A stretch of 58,095 bases of DNA. Origin: Candidatus Levyibacteriota bacterium. Lineage in GTDB: Bacteria; Patescibacteriota; Microgenomatia; Levybacterales; UBA12049. A program made the position numbers and the translations under genes. The DNA lies in NCBI GenBank assembly GCA_029260965.1, contig JAJDCG010000002.1, positions 188,707 through 246,801 on the forward strand, read 5' to 3'. The notes under the pieces are model-generated. The model searched no databases, was not told the origin of the DNA, and saw nothing but the letters and a program-made list of their open reading frames with translations. Of this stretch, positions 18,443 through 28,496 are shown in pieces (position 1 is the first letter of the stretch; every line of letters starts with the position of its first letter).

Positions 18443-19291
18443 TCAAATTGTAGAAAAAGTAATTTTTAGTCCTACGTGGTCGGATAAATAAACCAATTTG
18501 CTTTTTTTGATGATATATCTACCTGTAAATATATGTGAACGGTTAGTAATTTGAATTCTTGATTCATTTGAACTAATAAAAATATAATCTAATCTTCTCG
18601 CCTTTTTAGGTTTAGGTAAAAAAAATTGATGCATTGTTGGTGATTCATGTTTGGCGAATGTGTCAATGAGATCACCAGATTTAATAAAGGTTTTATAAAG
18701 TGTAGATTTTTTATCTAGGTTAAAGTCTCCAGTTAAGATCGTAAATCTACTCTCATTAGATAAGTTTTTAATTAGTTTTAAGATTTGAACCAGTTGAGAT
18801 TTTATATATTTATAAAATCTATTTTTATTCCCCCAGTCAAAGTCAGAGTTTTGAGTTAGATGTGTATTTAAAATAAAAAAATTCATATTCGTTGTTTTTG
18901 CAAAAAGAACACCACTCCTTCTCAAAATTGCAACAATTGATGAGTTGAAGACAGTTCCTCTATCTTGGAAATTTTGATAAATTGGTTTTTCCAAAGGGAT
19001 TTTAGATAGGATTACCAGTCCACCACGTGGACCTAGAATCGAGCGTACATAACAACTGTATTTATACCTCGTAAGTCTTGATTTAATTGCTGTTAAGAAT
19101 TTATAGGTATGCACCTCCTGGAGGGAGATGATGTCAGCATTCTCTTTCAATAACACGTCAGATATTTTTTTACCTCGTTCTATTGAGTCCCAAGACATTA
19201 AAAAACCTTTGAATGAATCAAAATTGAAAAGCCCCATGGTATTGAGGCTTGTGATTGTAATTTCATTTTTTTTATTTGTTGTTTTGTTCAT
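18443..19291 (-). CDS. Endonuclease/exonuclease/phosphatase family protein
   Basis: ITSLNTMGL, DIISLQEVHT, ILTGDFNLDK, RLDYIFIS, LSDHVGLKI. Confidence 0.9.
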   Translation of the reverse strand: MNKTTNKKNEITITSLNTMGLFNFDSFKGFLMSWDSIERGKKISDVLLKENADIISLQEVHTYKFLTAIKSRLTRYKYSCYVRSILGPRGGLVILSKIPLEKPIYQNFQDRGTVFNSSIVAILRRSGVLFAKTTNMNFFILNTHLTQNSDFDWGNKNRFYKYIKSQLVQILKLIKNLSNESRFTILTGDFNLDKKSTLYKTFIKSGDLIDTFAKHESPTMHQFFLPKPKKARRLDYIFISSNESRIQITNRSHIFTGRYIIKKSKLVYLSDHVGLKITFSTI

Positions 19292-19362
19292 CTTTCTTTA
19301 ATCATTCGCTTGAAAATTTAACCAGAACATTATAACATATAAAACATAAAGCCTCTTTATAA

Positions 19363-20331
19363 ATGAAAAAAATATTTCTTTATACCTTTTTTGTTATTCT
19401 TATTTCTATATTTTTTGCAGTCTCTTTATGGTATTTATTTCCGAGAAGTAGAATTGTTAATTCGGAATCTGTATCCCCTCTTCCAGATTTTTTGACTATG
19501 AGCAAAAATAATCAGGTCAGATTTCTCGACATCTGGTTTCCTGCATTGGCTAGAGGAAATAGTAATGCCTCAGTTGCGGGACTCACTGCTAAATCTGCAT
19601 TAATTTACGACCTGACTACAGACAGGGTAATTTTTGAAAAAGATGCAAACAAGAGGTATCCAATGGCATCGCTTACGAAAATAATGACAGCAATTGTTAC
19701 TTTGGAAAATCCAAAGTATGACGACAGATATGTCGTAAGTGTAGAGGATTTAGTTGGAGAAGATAGTATGGGAATTGGTACGGGTGAGATTTTTACCCAG
19801 GAAGAGTTGCTGTATGGACTTTTATTGCCATCTGGCAATGATACTGCTGAAACGCTGGCAAACAACTTTCCTACAGGTAGAAACGGCTTTATTGATGCGA
19901 TGAATGATAAGGCTCGTTCTTTGGGGCTTACAGATACTTACTTCACAAATCCTTCAGGTTTACAGGGTGATGGTGAGCAGTACACTACAGCATATAATCT
20001 TTTGGTAATTACCAGGTATGCATTGGAGAATTTTCCCCTTTTTGCAAAAATTGTATCAACACCACAGTATATAATTCCAGTAACTGAAACTCATGAATCA
20101 TATTTGCTGACAAATGCAACAAATTTGCTTACAACCTATGCTGGAGTGAAGGGTGTAAAAACAGGTTATACACCCGAGGCTGGCTTATGTCTGGTCACCT
20201 ATATCGATTACGGTGGGCACAAGATGATAGGGATTATCCTCAATAGTGAGAACAGGAGAGATGAAATGCGTGCACTTCTTGATTATGCTCTCCGCTCACT
20301 CAACATCGAGCCACCTGAATATAAAGGATAG
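19363..20331 (+). CDS. D-alanyl-D-alanine carboxypeptidase (peptidase S11)
   Basis: ASLTKIMTA (SxxK), SGNDTAE (SGN), VKTGYTPEAG (KTG). Confidence 0.95.
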   Translation: MKKIFLYTFFVILISIFFAVSLWYLFPRSRIVNSESVSPLPDFLTMSKNNQVRFLDIWFPALARGNSNASVAGLTAKSALIYDLTTDRVIFEKDANKRYPMASLTKIMTAIVTLENPKYDDRYVVSVEDLVGEDSMGIGTGEIFTQEELLYGLLLPSGNDTAETLANNFPTGRNGFIDAMNDKARSLGLTDTYFTNPSGLQGDGEQYTTAYNLLVITRYALENFPLFAKIVSTPQYIIPVTETHESYLLTNATNLLTTYAGVKGVKTGYTPEAGLCLVTYIDYGGHKMIGIILNSENRRDEMRALLDYALRSLNIEPPEYKG

Positions 20332-20456
20332 GTGGGTATTGCCCTTAGTTGATGTTTTCAGAATTAGATCATCTGATAGTAATATTTTGATATTTCTGGA
20401 GCAAGCGTAGTTAACTACACCATTATTTCTGTTGTTTTTTGATATATAATTACCTT

Positions 20457-21563
20457 ATGTCGCAAAAAGATGGTGTAGAAGCTAAAGAACAACGCGACCA
20501 TCTTCCAGTTTATCCTGAAACACTTCAAAAAATGGTTGTGTTTGTTAGAAATAATGGAGGTAGAGTCAGGTTTGATAGGTACATGAATGAAAGCTTGTTT
20601 GGAGAAGAAGGATTTTACTCCAATAGGGTCAAAATTGCGTTCGGAGGAGATTTTGCTACGAATGCACTAGATTCACAATTTGCTGAGTTAATCTCAGATC
20701 ATGTTACTGCTCTTGGATCCTCAGGTAATACATTTATTGAAATAGGAGGTGGAGATGGTACTTTTAAAAGAAATTTTTTAGGGTTAAATCCTGAAGTTAA
20801 TTACGTTTCTGTTGAAGCCTCTCCTAAGCTAGCTGCATTGCAGCAAAGCGTTGATGGAAAATCAACTATAAGATCATCAGTTACTTCGTTACCTTTCCCA
20901 ACCTCGTCTGTTGAGGGAACGATTTTTGGCAATGAGTTGTTGGATGCACTTCCATGCAGAGTTTTTAAGCTTTATACGCAAGATGATGGTCGCATAGAAG
21001 TTGTGAGTGAAGGAGTGGTGACAACAAGTTCAGATAATGAATCATTAAAATTAAACTTTGAGGATATAGAAAAAGATGAGTTTGTAATTGAATATGAGGA
21101 ATTTTTAAATGCATATGGCAGACAGGTGGAGCAGCAGGGAGAGGTAGTTTCAGTATCCCCACATTTTAGAAAACTATTAACAGAATTAGATCGAGTTTTA
21201 AATAAGGGTATGATAGTGTTAATCGATTATGGATTCCATGAAAACTATGTAACAATGATGGGAAAGGATAATCAAGAATTGCCATATTTTAAAGGACAGA
21301 GGGGAATATATGGGATTGATAAAATTTTAGAAAGACCATATGAAACAGATATAACATATGCCATAGATTTCAAGTATCTTAAATGGCTTGCAAAAAGAGT
21401 TAACCCTAAAACAATTGTTAGTTTTCGGCCTCAACATTACTTATTTAGAGAAGTTAGGTCCAAGAGTGGAAAAGAATACAATGATAAATGGATGCAACCA
21501 ATACCTAATGTTAGATTTGGTGTACTTGAAATAGGAAAGTTAAATCAACAGGAGAATGTGTAA
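20457..21563 (+). CDS. SAM-dependent methyltransferase, MidA/NDUFAF7 family
   Basis: FIEIGGGDGTFKRNFL, NELLDALPCRVF, VLIDYGFHENY. ATG 20457 lies 6 nt after TATAAT. Confidence 0.8.
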   Translation: MSQKDGVEAKEQRDHLPVYPETLQKMVVFVRNNGGRVRFDRYMNESLFGEEGFYSNRVKIAFGGDFATNALDSQFAELISDHVTALGSSGNTFIEIGGGDGTFKRNFLGLNPEVNYVSVEASPKLAALQQSVDGKSTIRSSVTSLPFPTSSVEGTIFGNELLDALPCRVFKLYTQDDGRIEVVSEGVVTTSSDNESLKLNFEDIEKDEFVIEYEEFLNAYGRQVEQQGEVVSVSPHFRKLLTELDRVLNKGMIVLIDYGFHENYVTMMGKDNQELPYFKGQRGIYGIDKILERPYETDITYAIDFKYLKWLAKRVNPKTIVSFRPQHYLFREVRSKSGKEYNDKWMQPIPNVRFGVLEIGKLNQQENV

Positions 21564-21615
21564 ATCCAATTTGGTATATTATTTATCTTGACATATCACC
21601 CCAATCGCTAATGTG

Positions 21616-21688
21616 TCGGGGAGACAGGATTCGAACCTGCGACCTCACGGTCCCAAACCGCGCGCGCTACCAACTGCGCCACTCCCCG
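21616..21688 (-). tRNA. tRNA-Pro(TGG)
   Basis: Cloverleaf on minus strand; acceptor CGGGGAG/CTCCCCG, anticodon loop UUUGGGA. Confidence 0.93.
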
Positions 21689-21950
21689 CTTCGTCGCTGA
21701 GTTTCTCAGCGTTAACTATTTATTAATATCTGTTTTCTTTCTCTATCCTTTAGTTTCATTTTCTCTTTTATATACTAGTTTAACAGGTTGTTTATTTTTC
21801 GTTTAAGGCGTATAGCCTAATTTGTACCTCAATAAAGATTTTAATCTCACTTGTAAACATACATAATAATTATCTATAGATTCTAGGATATTTTACCTAA
21901 AGAATCCTTATTTAGATTCTAATATATAGCTTGCACTGAGCGTAGTGAAG

Positions 21951-22033
21951 TGCCGCGGGAGAGAGTCGAACTCTCACGCCCTTACGGACGGGGGCTCTTA
22001 AGGCCCCTGTGTCTACCATTCCACCACCGCGGC
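21951..22033 (-). tRNA. tRNA-Leu(TAA)
   Basis: Long variable arm, acceptor GCCGCGG/CCGCGGC, loop CUUAAGA. Confidence 0.94.
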
Positions 22034-22087
22034 ACAATTATATTATGTAATTGTACTTAAAGTAGTGGTAATATTCAAGGCTGAGGA

Positions 22088-22378
22088 TTACTTCTTCTTT
22101 TTAGTCAGAGATTTTATTTTTTTGTCTTTTGCTATTTTTTTGTTTTTTGCACTCTCAATTGCCCTATCTTCCCTATCTCTTTTAATTTTATCTCTTTTTG
22201 CTTTTTGTTTTCGAAGTTCTTTATCTACCTCTTTTTGACATTCGGGATCGGGACAAATTGTTTTACCACGTGTAACCTCTATAGTTTTTCCTGAGATGGA
22301 TTTGATTTTTTCAGTCCAGGTCTTGACTAGAAGCCTTTCTTTACCGCAGCGTATACAGGGGTTAGTGTAGGTGTTCAT
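22088..22378 (-). CDS. Lys-rich small protein with paired Cys motifs (putative zinc ribbon)
   Basis: CIRCGKER and CPDPEC plus highly basic C-terminal tail. Confidence 0.65.
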   Translation of the reverse strand: MNTYTNPCIRCGKERLLVKTWTEKIKSISGKTIEVTRGKTICPDPECQKEVDKELRKQKAKRDKIKRDREDRAIESAKNKKIAKDKKIKSLTKKKK

Positions 22379-22492
22379 AAATAGGATAAATTCTCAATTA
22401 ATTAGAGCCTAGGTATTATAGCAGATTTTTGAGGCCAGGTCAATTTACTGGGCTTTGCAAAACAAAGTAAATTGTTATAAAATTAGTTGCTT

Positions 22493-22563
22493 GCGGGTGT
22501 AGTTCAATGGTAGAACAGCAGATTTCCAATCTGCATACGAGGGTTCGATTCCCTTCACCCGCT
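22493..22563 (+). tRNA. tRNA-Gly(TCC)
   Basis: Acceptor GCGGGTG/CACCCGC, anticodon loop UUUCCAA. Confidence 0.95.
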
Positions 22564-22579
22564 CATTTAATTGAAAAAT

Positions 22580-23182
22580 ATGGCAAAAAAAATCACAACA
22601 ACAAATCTTGAGAAACATAAAGAAAAAAATCCTATATCAAGATTTTTTCTGAATAATTTTTACACAGTACTTTTTGCACAAATTAGAAAAGCAAATCCAA
22701 AATCCATTTTAGATGTAGGCTGCGGAGAGGGTTTTACGCTTAAGAGGCTCGAAAAAGAAAAATTGGGCAAAAGAAATGAAGGTATAGACTCCATGGATGA
22801 TGCAATAAAACTTGCAAAAAAAATCCATCCAGAATTGATAATAAAAAAAGGAGATATTTACAAATTGCCATATAAAGCAAACAGTTTTGATATGGTTGTG
22901 TGCAATGAGGTCTTAGAGCATCTGGAGAGACCTATGGATGCGCTGGCTGAATTGAGACGGGTTACTAGGAAGTATGTGGTTTTATCAGTTCCTAATGAGC
23001 CCTTATTTACTATCTCGCGTATGCTACGGGGAAAGAATCTGTCTAAATTTGGAGATCATCCAGAACACATTCAGCATTGGAGCGAGGGTAAGTTTGCTCA
23101 ATTTATTGGAAAAAATAATTTAGAAATAATCTGCATGGAGACTCCCCTGCCTTGGACTTTGATAGTTGCTAAAAAGAAATAA
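22580..23182 (+). CDS. Class I SAM-dependent methyltransferase
   Basis: ILDVGCGEGFTLKRL, FDMVVCNEVLEHLERP. Confidence 0.92.
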   Translation: MAKKITTTNLEKHKEKNPISRFFLNNFYTVLFAQIRKANPKSILDVGCGEGFTLKRLEKEKLGKRNEGIDSMDDAIKLAKKIHPELIIKKGDIYKLPYKANSFDMVVCNEVLEHLERPMDALAELRRVTRKYVVLSVPNEPLFTISRMLRGKNLSKFGDHPEHIQHWSEGKFAQFIGKNNLEIICMETPLPWTLIVAKKK

Positions 23183-24178
23183 TTATTTAGTTGCTTTTCC
23201 TTCTAAGCTTTTGAAGATTACAATTACGAATGAGATAAATGGAATTGCCAAAAGCGCTCCTGCTATTCCCATTAAATTTGCACCTATCATGACTGAAAGT
23301 ATGACAATCACCGGGTTAAGCCCTACTGCTTTTTCCATAATCTTGGGTACAAGAAGCTGATTCTCAACTGTCTGAATAAGAAGGTATAGGACTATGACTG
23401 TGAGTGCCATGGTTGGAGAGATGGTAAGTGCTATGATAACTGCAGGAACAGCAGATAGAATAGGACCCAGAGTTGGAACCACTTCTAATATCCCTGCTAA
23501 TAGCGCTAGTGGTAGGGCAAATGGAAGTCCTAAAATAGTAAGTCCAATCCAAGATAACGTTCCTACAAAGAGTGATAGCACAGCCTGTCCTCTGAGCCAT
23601 GCGCCTAGCTTGTTGTTCACTTTTCCTACTGTATGTAGTATATAGTCTCGTGAGCTATGGTGAAAAAGTTTTGCAAGAAATTTCTTGAAATTGTCATCAT
23701 ACATTAGGAGATAAAAACTAACAACTAAAATTGTAATAACTGAGAAAAGACCTCCAAATACTTTTGATGTGACATTTACTGCGTTGTGACTTAGGTTGTT
23801 GAATTCAGATGCAAAATATGAATCCAGTTGTTTTGGATCTGTTGAGAATCCAAATGTTGCACCTGATTGTTCAATAAATTTTGGAAATCGGATAATAAGT
23901 GAGCTTATTTGATCGATAACAAAAGGAACTAGCGGTACAACCAGTAAGACAATTGTAGTTAGAAAACTTAGGTATGGGATTAGTACAGCCAAAATTTTGG
24001 GAACACCTTTTTTTCTCAGATAATCAACTGCTGGGAGAAGTGCTGCCATTATGATGTAAGACAGAAAAAGAGAAACCATGATGTCTCTGAGTTGTACTAT
24101 TAGCCAGAAAAAAACGATCAAAAAGAGCGCAAAAATTACCTGATTTTTAAGAAGATATTTAAAAAAATTGTGTAACAT
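23183..24178 (-). CDS. AI-2E family transporter (PerM-like)
   Basis: 8-TM pattern, LLAGILEVVPTLGPILSAVPAVI, VENQLLVPKIMEKAVGLNPVIVILSV. Confidence 0.93.
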   Translation of the reverse strand: MLHNFFKYLLKNQVIFALFLIVFFWLIVQLRDIMVSLFLSYIIMAALLPAVDYLRKKGVPKILAVLIPYLSFLTTIVLLVVPLVPFVIDQISSLIIRFPKFIEQSGATFGFSTDPKQLDSYFASEFNNLSHNAVNVTSKVFGGLFSVITILVVSFYLLMYDDNFKKFLAKLFHHSSRDYILHTVGKVNNKLGAWLRGQAVLSLFVGTLSWIGLTILGLPFALPLALLAGILEVVPTLGPILSAVPAVIIALTISPTMALTVIVLYLLIQTVENQLLVPKIMEKAVGLNPVIVILSVMIGANLMGIAGALLAIPFISFVIVIFKSLEGKATK

Positions 24179-24223
24179 TGTTATTGATTTAACTATAGTG
24201 TGAATTGATATAGTTTGTCAATG

Positions 24224-24296
24224 TACGCCCGGAGGGAGTCGAACCCCCAACCGACTCGTTAGAACCGAGCTGCTCTATCCATTGAGCTACGGGCGC
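24224..24296 (-). tRNA. tRNA-Arg(TCT)
   Basis: Acceptor GCGCCCG/CGGGCGU, anticodon loop GUUCUAA. Confidence 0.92.
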
Positions 24297-24368
24297 TTTA
24301 TGCTCTTTAAGCTCATTCATTATAACAAAACATGTCCAAAAACTGTAGTTATTGTTATAATTAAGAAA

Positions 24369-24749
24369 GTGAAGTCATTATTTATTGTCAAGGGGAAAGT
24401 TGTAGAGGGTAAGAAAAGGGGTAAACAAATGGGATTTCCCACTGCCAATCTTCAAATCTCTCCATCAACACCTCAGGGGACATATGTGTCACAAACCAAA
24501 GCAGATGGTGGTTTATATAAATCAATTACTTTTATAGGTAGGGTTGAGACTTTTGATGAAACAGAATTTGTGGCTGAAACAACATTATTAGATTTTGAGG
24601 GTAATTTATATGAGAAAGACATAGAAATACAAATATTAAAAAAATTAAGAAATAACAAAAAATTTGAATCATTAGATTCTCTCATTAGACAGATGAAAAA
24701 GGATAAAATAAATACCGTCAGATACTTTGATAAGCTGAGCAACAAATGA
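24369..24749 (+). CDS. Stand-alone riboflavin kinase domain protein
   Basis: VKGKVVEGKKRGKQMGFPTANL, GTYVSQ. Listed ORF start (24282) overlaps tRNA-Arg; GTG 24369 lies 7 nt after TATAAT (24356-24361). Confidence 0.78.
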   Translation: MKSLFIVKGKVVEGKKRGKQMGFPTANLQISPSTPQGTYVSQTKADGGLYKSITFIGRVETFDETEFVAETTLLDFEGNLYEKDIEIQILKKLRNNKKFESLDSLIRQMKKDKINTVRYFDKLSNK

Positions 24750-24760
24750 TACCCTATTAA

Positions 24761-24769
24761 GGGGGGGGG
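24761..24769 (+). repeat. G9 homopolymer upstream of the MacA-like gene
   Basis: ggggggggg directly read; 3 nt before the ATG at 24773. Confidence 0.9.
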
Positions 24770-24772
24770 CAT

Positions 24773-26044
24773 ATGAAAAAATTAAAAAGCGCATTCATTT
24801 TTTTAAAAAATCCTATTGGCAATTTCAGGAAATCAAGTATTCGTAATAGAATTTTGATTATTATCTGTTTGATTATCATTGCTCTGTTTGTTAATTCTGT
24901 ACTAAGGGCAAACAAGGTGCCAGATTATGAAAAAGATACTGTAAAAAAAGGAAGTATAACCCAAATAGTAAGCGAAACAGGTAATGTAAAATCTGCAGGA
25001 AGAGTAGATGTATCAAGTACAACAACAGGAATAATTGAAGAAATCTACACAAATAATGGCGATAGTGTCACAACAGGTCAAAACCTTTTTAAAGTTCGTG
25101 CTATTGCAACTGAGCAGGAAAAAGCTAGTGCTTATGCCGGATATCTCTCAGCAAAATCAACTTTAGATGCTGCTAATGCTATGTTGTTTACTTTGCAATC
25201 GCAAATGTTTACTGCATGGGACAAGTACAAAGAGCTTGCAGAAAGCGATGAGTATGCAAATGATGATGGTACAGCAAAAACGCAACAGAGAACGCTTCCA
25301 GAATTTCACATTCCTGAAAAAGACTGGTTCGCAGCTGAGGCAAAATACAAAAACCAGCAAGCAGTTATCAAGCAAGCAGAAGCAGCTGTAAATGCTGCGT
25401 TTCTTGCTTATCAGGCAACTCAAAACTCAATTACCACTTCCCCAACCTCAGGTACTGTTGCAAATCTTTCAGTAAATGTGGGTGATAGTGTGCAAGCTGG
25501 CGGTAACGCTCAGGCAGCGCTTCTCACAGGTGTTTCTCCCAAGCCTGTTTTGACTGTTGCCAATGTGAGTCAGGATTTTTCAGTAGAATTGACGCTTAAT
25601 GAAACAGATATTCCAAAAGTAAAAGAAGGACAAAAAGCAAAAATAGAAGTTGATGCACTTGGAGATAGGCAGTTTGATGGAATAGTAACCCATGTTGATT
25701 CAATTGGAACAGATAATTCAGGCGTTATTACTTATAATGTAGTGATATCACTTCTTGGGACAGATACAGATATAAGACCTGGCATGACTGTTGGAATAGA
25801 GATAGAGGTTGATAGGAGAAAAGATGTGTTAACAGTTTCTAGCTCAGCTATAAAACCGTATAAAGGCGGACGGGCAGTCAGGGTTTATGATAAAAAAACC
25901 AAGAAAATTGACTTCATCCCTGTAACACCTGGAATAAAAGGAGATAGCAGAACTGAGATTAAAAAAGGTCTTACAGAAGGTCAGGAGATAGTTGTATCGC
26001 TTCCGAATGAAGAAATATCACGACCCGGACTTTTTGGTAATTAA
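24773..26044 (+). CDS. Efflux RND/ABC periplasmic adaptor subunit (HlyD/MacA-like)
   Basis: N-terminal TM, VSETGNVKSAGRVDVSSTTTGIIEEIYTNNGDSVTTGQNLF, TSPTSGTVANLSVNVGDSV. Confidence 0.88.
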   Translation: MKKLKSAFIFLKNPIGNFRKSSIRNRILIIICLIIIALFVNSVLRANKVPDYEKDTVKKGSITQIVSETGNVKSAGRVDVSSTTTGIIEEIYTNNGDSVTTGQNLFKVRAIATEQEKASAYAGYLSAKSTLDAANAMLFTLQSQMFTAWDKYKELAESDEYANDDGTAKTQQRTLPEFHIPEKDWFAAEAKYKNQQAVIKQAEAAVNAAFLAYQATQNSITTSPTSGTVANLSVNVGDSVQAGGNAQAALLTGVSPKPVLTVANVSQDFSVELTLNETDIPKVKEGQKAKIEVDALGDRQFDGIVTHVDSIGTDNSGVITYNVVISLLGTDTDIRPGMTVGIEIEVDRRKDVLTVSSSAIKPYKGGRAVRVYDKKTKKIDFIPVTPGIKGDSRTEIKKGLTEGQEIVVSLPNEEISRPGLFGN

Positions 26045-26739
26045 TGGCAACTAAAATCCCACTTATCAAACTAGAAAAAGTGACAAAACGCTATCCCCTG
26101 GCAGATGGTGAATCTTATCAAGCGCTAAATGGTGTTTCTTTAATAGTTGAAAAAGGTGAATTTGTTGCAATCATGGGACCATCAGGATCTGGTAAATCAA
26201 CATTTATGCACATCATGGGGCTTTTGGATATTCCGAGCACAGGTAAGTATTTATTAAAGGGAAAAGATGTAAAATCATATACATCAGATGAGCTGGCAGA
26301 CATACGAAATAAAGATATTGGTTTTGTTTTTCAATCTTTTAATCTTTTATCTCGTACAACTGTTATTAAAAATGTAGAACGCCCCATGATGTATGCTGGG
26401 ATTTCACAAGAGGAGCGGACAAAGCGCGCTATGGATGCTCTCAGGCTAGTTCAGATTGATAATAAGGCTGAGAATCTTTCAAATCATATCTCAGGTGGTC
26501 AAATTCAACGAGTTGCTATAGCACGAGCCATGGTCATGGAGCCATCAATTCTTCTGGCAGATGAGCCAACTGGTAATTTGGATACCAAGACCTCGAAAGA
26601 AATAATGAACCACATAAAAGATCTAAATAAAAAAGGGACAACTGTAATTTTAATTACACATGAGGAAGATATAGCAGATTTCGCAAAAAGAATCATAAAA
26701 ATTGTGGATGGAAAAATAGTGACAGACAGGAAAAAATAA
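26044..26739 (+). CDS. ABC transporter ATP-binding protein (MacB/LolD type)
   Basis: GPSGSGKST, SGGQIQRVAIARAMVMEPSILLADEPTGNLD. Confidence 0.96.
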   Translation: MATKIPLIKLEKVTKRYPLADGESYQALNGVSLIVEKGEFVAIMGPSGSGKSTFMHIMGLLDIPSTGKYLLKGKDVKSYTSDELADIRNKDIGFVFQSFNLLSRTTVIKNVERPMMYAGISQEERTKRAMDALRLVQIDNKAENLSNHISGGQIQRVAIARAMVMEPSILLADEPTGNLDTKTSKEIMNHIKDLNKKGTTVILITHEEDIADFAKRIIKIVDGKIVTDRKK

Positions 26740-26741
26740 TT

Positions 26742-27953
26742 ATGGATTATAGAGAAATAGTTAAAACTTCACTTCAGGTTCTAAGACGAAACGTCATGAG
26801 GACATCTTTAACTATGCTTGGAATCATAATTGGTATTACATCAGTTATTTTAATCGTCTCCATTGGACAGGGCGCTGTAAAGTTCATAACTGATGAGTTA
26901 TCTAGTTTTGGTACTGATTATTTTCAGATAAGTCCTGGCGCTGATCAATTTAGCACGCTTACAGGTTCAAATACCCTAACGCTTGATGATGTAGAAGCTA
27001 TAAAAACTGATCCATCGCTTACAAATGTTAATAAGGTTATACCTGTTTCTCTTCAAGCAGCAAGAGTTACTGCCAATGATGAAGATGAAACAGTTAATAT
27101 ATCAGGAACTACAACCGATGCTCCAGCTATTTTAAGGCCTGAAATACTTTATGGTGAATTTTTAAGTAGTGAAAATAATACTGCCTCAGAACATGTGGCT
27201 GTGATGGGTTCTGATGCATCTGAAACGTTTTTTGGTGAAGATACAAATCCCACAGGCGAGCGAATAAGAATTAACGGAACACCCTACCTCGTAATAGGTG
27301 TTGCGCATTTTGAATCAGCCTTAGCAGGTTCTGTTCTTAGTAATTCTATCTTTGTACCTATAAATGTGATGTTTCGCGAGATACAAGGACAAGAAAGAAT
27401 ACAGGAAATAAATGTCAGTGTTCACAACACTGAGCTTATAAATCAGACAATTGATGATATAGAGGTTCTTTTGAGAGATAGGCATGATTTGAATGAGGGA
27501 AATGAAAATGATTTTCGTATATCTAGTGCGCAGGACATACTTAGTACAGTTGAGACAATCACAAGTCTTTTAACTCTGATGATTGCTGCAATATCTGGTA
27601 TCTCACTTATTGTCGGAGGAGTAGGTGTGATGAACATCATGCTGGTATCAGTCACAGAGCGCACCAAAGAAATAGGGCTTTTGAAAGCAATTGGCGCTAA
27701 AGAAAAAGATATTTTGACTCAATTTTTGATTGAGGCGGTGGTGATGACAGTATTTGGTGGGATAATAGGTATAATTCTTGGAATAAGTGGAGCGTTTGTA
27801 GTATCTAGCCTTGTAGGAATTCCATTTGTGGTCAGTCCTGTTGCAATTCTACTGGCAGTTGGTGTTTCATCACTTGTAGGCATAGCCTTTGGTCTTTATC
27901 CTGCGCGCAAAGCAGCCCGTCTCTCGCCCATCGACGCATTGAGGTATGAGTGA
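26742..27953 (+). CDS. ABC transporter permease (MacB/FtsX type)
   Basis: TSLTMLGIIIGITSVILIVSIGQGA, VGGVGVMNIMLVSVTERTKEIGLLKAIGAK, FGLYPARKAARLSPIDALRYE. Confidence 0.95.
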   Translation: MDYREIVKTSLQVLRRNVMRTSLTMLGIIIGITSVILIVSIGQGAVKFITDELSSFGTDYFQISPGADQFSTLTGSNTLTLDDVEAIKTDPSLTNVNKVIPVSLQAARVTANDEDETVNISGTTTDAPAILRPEILYGEFLSSENNTASEHVAVMGSDASETFFGEDTNPTGERIRINGTPYLVIGVAHFESALAGSVLSNSIFVPINVMFREIQGQERIQEINVSVHNTELINQTIDDIEVLLRDRHDLNEGNENDFRISSAQDILSTVETITSLLTLMIAAISGISLIVGGVGVMNIMLVSVTERTKEIGLLKAIGAKEKDILTQFLIEAVVMTVFGGIIGIILGISGAFVVSSLVGIPFVVSPVAILLAVGVSSLVGIAFGLYPARKAARLSPIDALRYE

Positions 27954-27956
27954 GAT

Positions 27957-28226
27957 TTACTTTCTATAAACCTTGTCGTGGTTGCCTATTTTAAAAAATA
28001 TAGCCTCATTTTCTTTAAAAGTATAGATTAGTCGGATATTACCCTCTACAGATATGCTCCTTGTATTTTTTAGGCTTCCTCTTAATTTGTGAGTTCTGAG
28101 TGATGGATGTTTGGTGTTTTTTTGAAAAAGTTTTAATTGTTTTTGGACCTTTTTAAATAATTGTGGTTGTTTTCTTTTAATTTTTTTGAGTTCAGAGGTA
28201 AGTTCTTTTGAAAAAGAAATGTCCAT
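27957..28226 (-). CDS. RelE/ParE-family toxin
   Basis: THKLRGSLKNTRSISVEGNIRLIYTFKENEAIFFKIGNHDKVYRK, typical RelE/YafQ C-terminal pattern. Confidence 0.85.
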   Translation of the reverse strand: MDISFSKELTSELKKIKRKQPQLFKKVQKQLKLFQKNTKHPSLRTHKLRGSLKNTRSISVEGNIRLIYTFKENEAIFFKIGNHDKVYRK

Positions 28227-28229
28227 AGA

Positions 28230-28490
28230 TTAGAGTTTTTCAAAAAAGGCGTCTATATCTTTTACTTTTGTAGTTTTTCCCACATTATGTTCTATAACAG
28301 CTTTGTCATAAGCTTCTTCGGTCTCTGCGGATGCTTGATAAATGGGATAGTCCATGTCTTCTACATCTTTGAGGATTAGGTGCTTGATATATCCCGCAAC
28401 AGGCACGCCAAATTTATCGGCTTTACTGTCCAGAAAACTCTTCAAAGGAAGTGGGATGTTTATTTTAATTTGTGCCTGTTGAGTATTCAT
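28230..28490 (-). CDS. Cognate antitoxin (RHH-type N-terminus)
   Basis: QAQIKINIPLPLKSFLDSKADKFGVPVAGYIKHLIL; 3 nt upstream of the toxin. ATG 28490 (MNTQQ) preferred. Confidence 0.8.
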   Translation of the reverse strand: MNTQQAQIKINIPLPLKSFLDSKADKFGVPVAGYIKHLILKDVEDMDYPIYQASAETEEAYDKAVIEHNVGKTTKVKDIDAFFEKL

Positions 28491-28496
28491 ACACTT

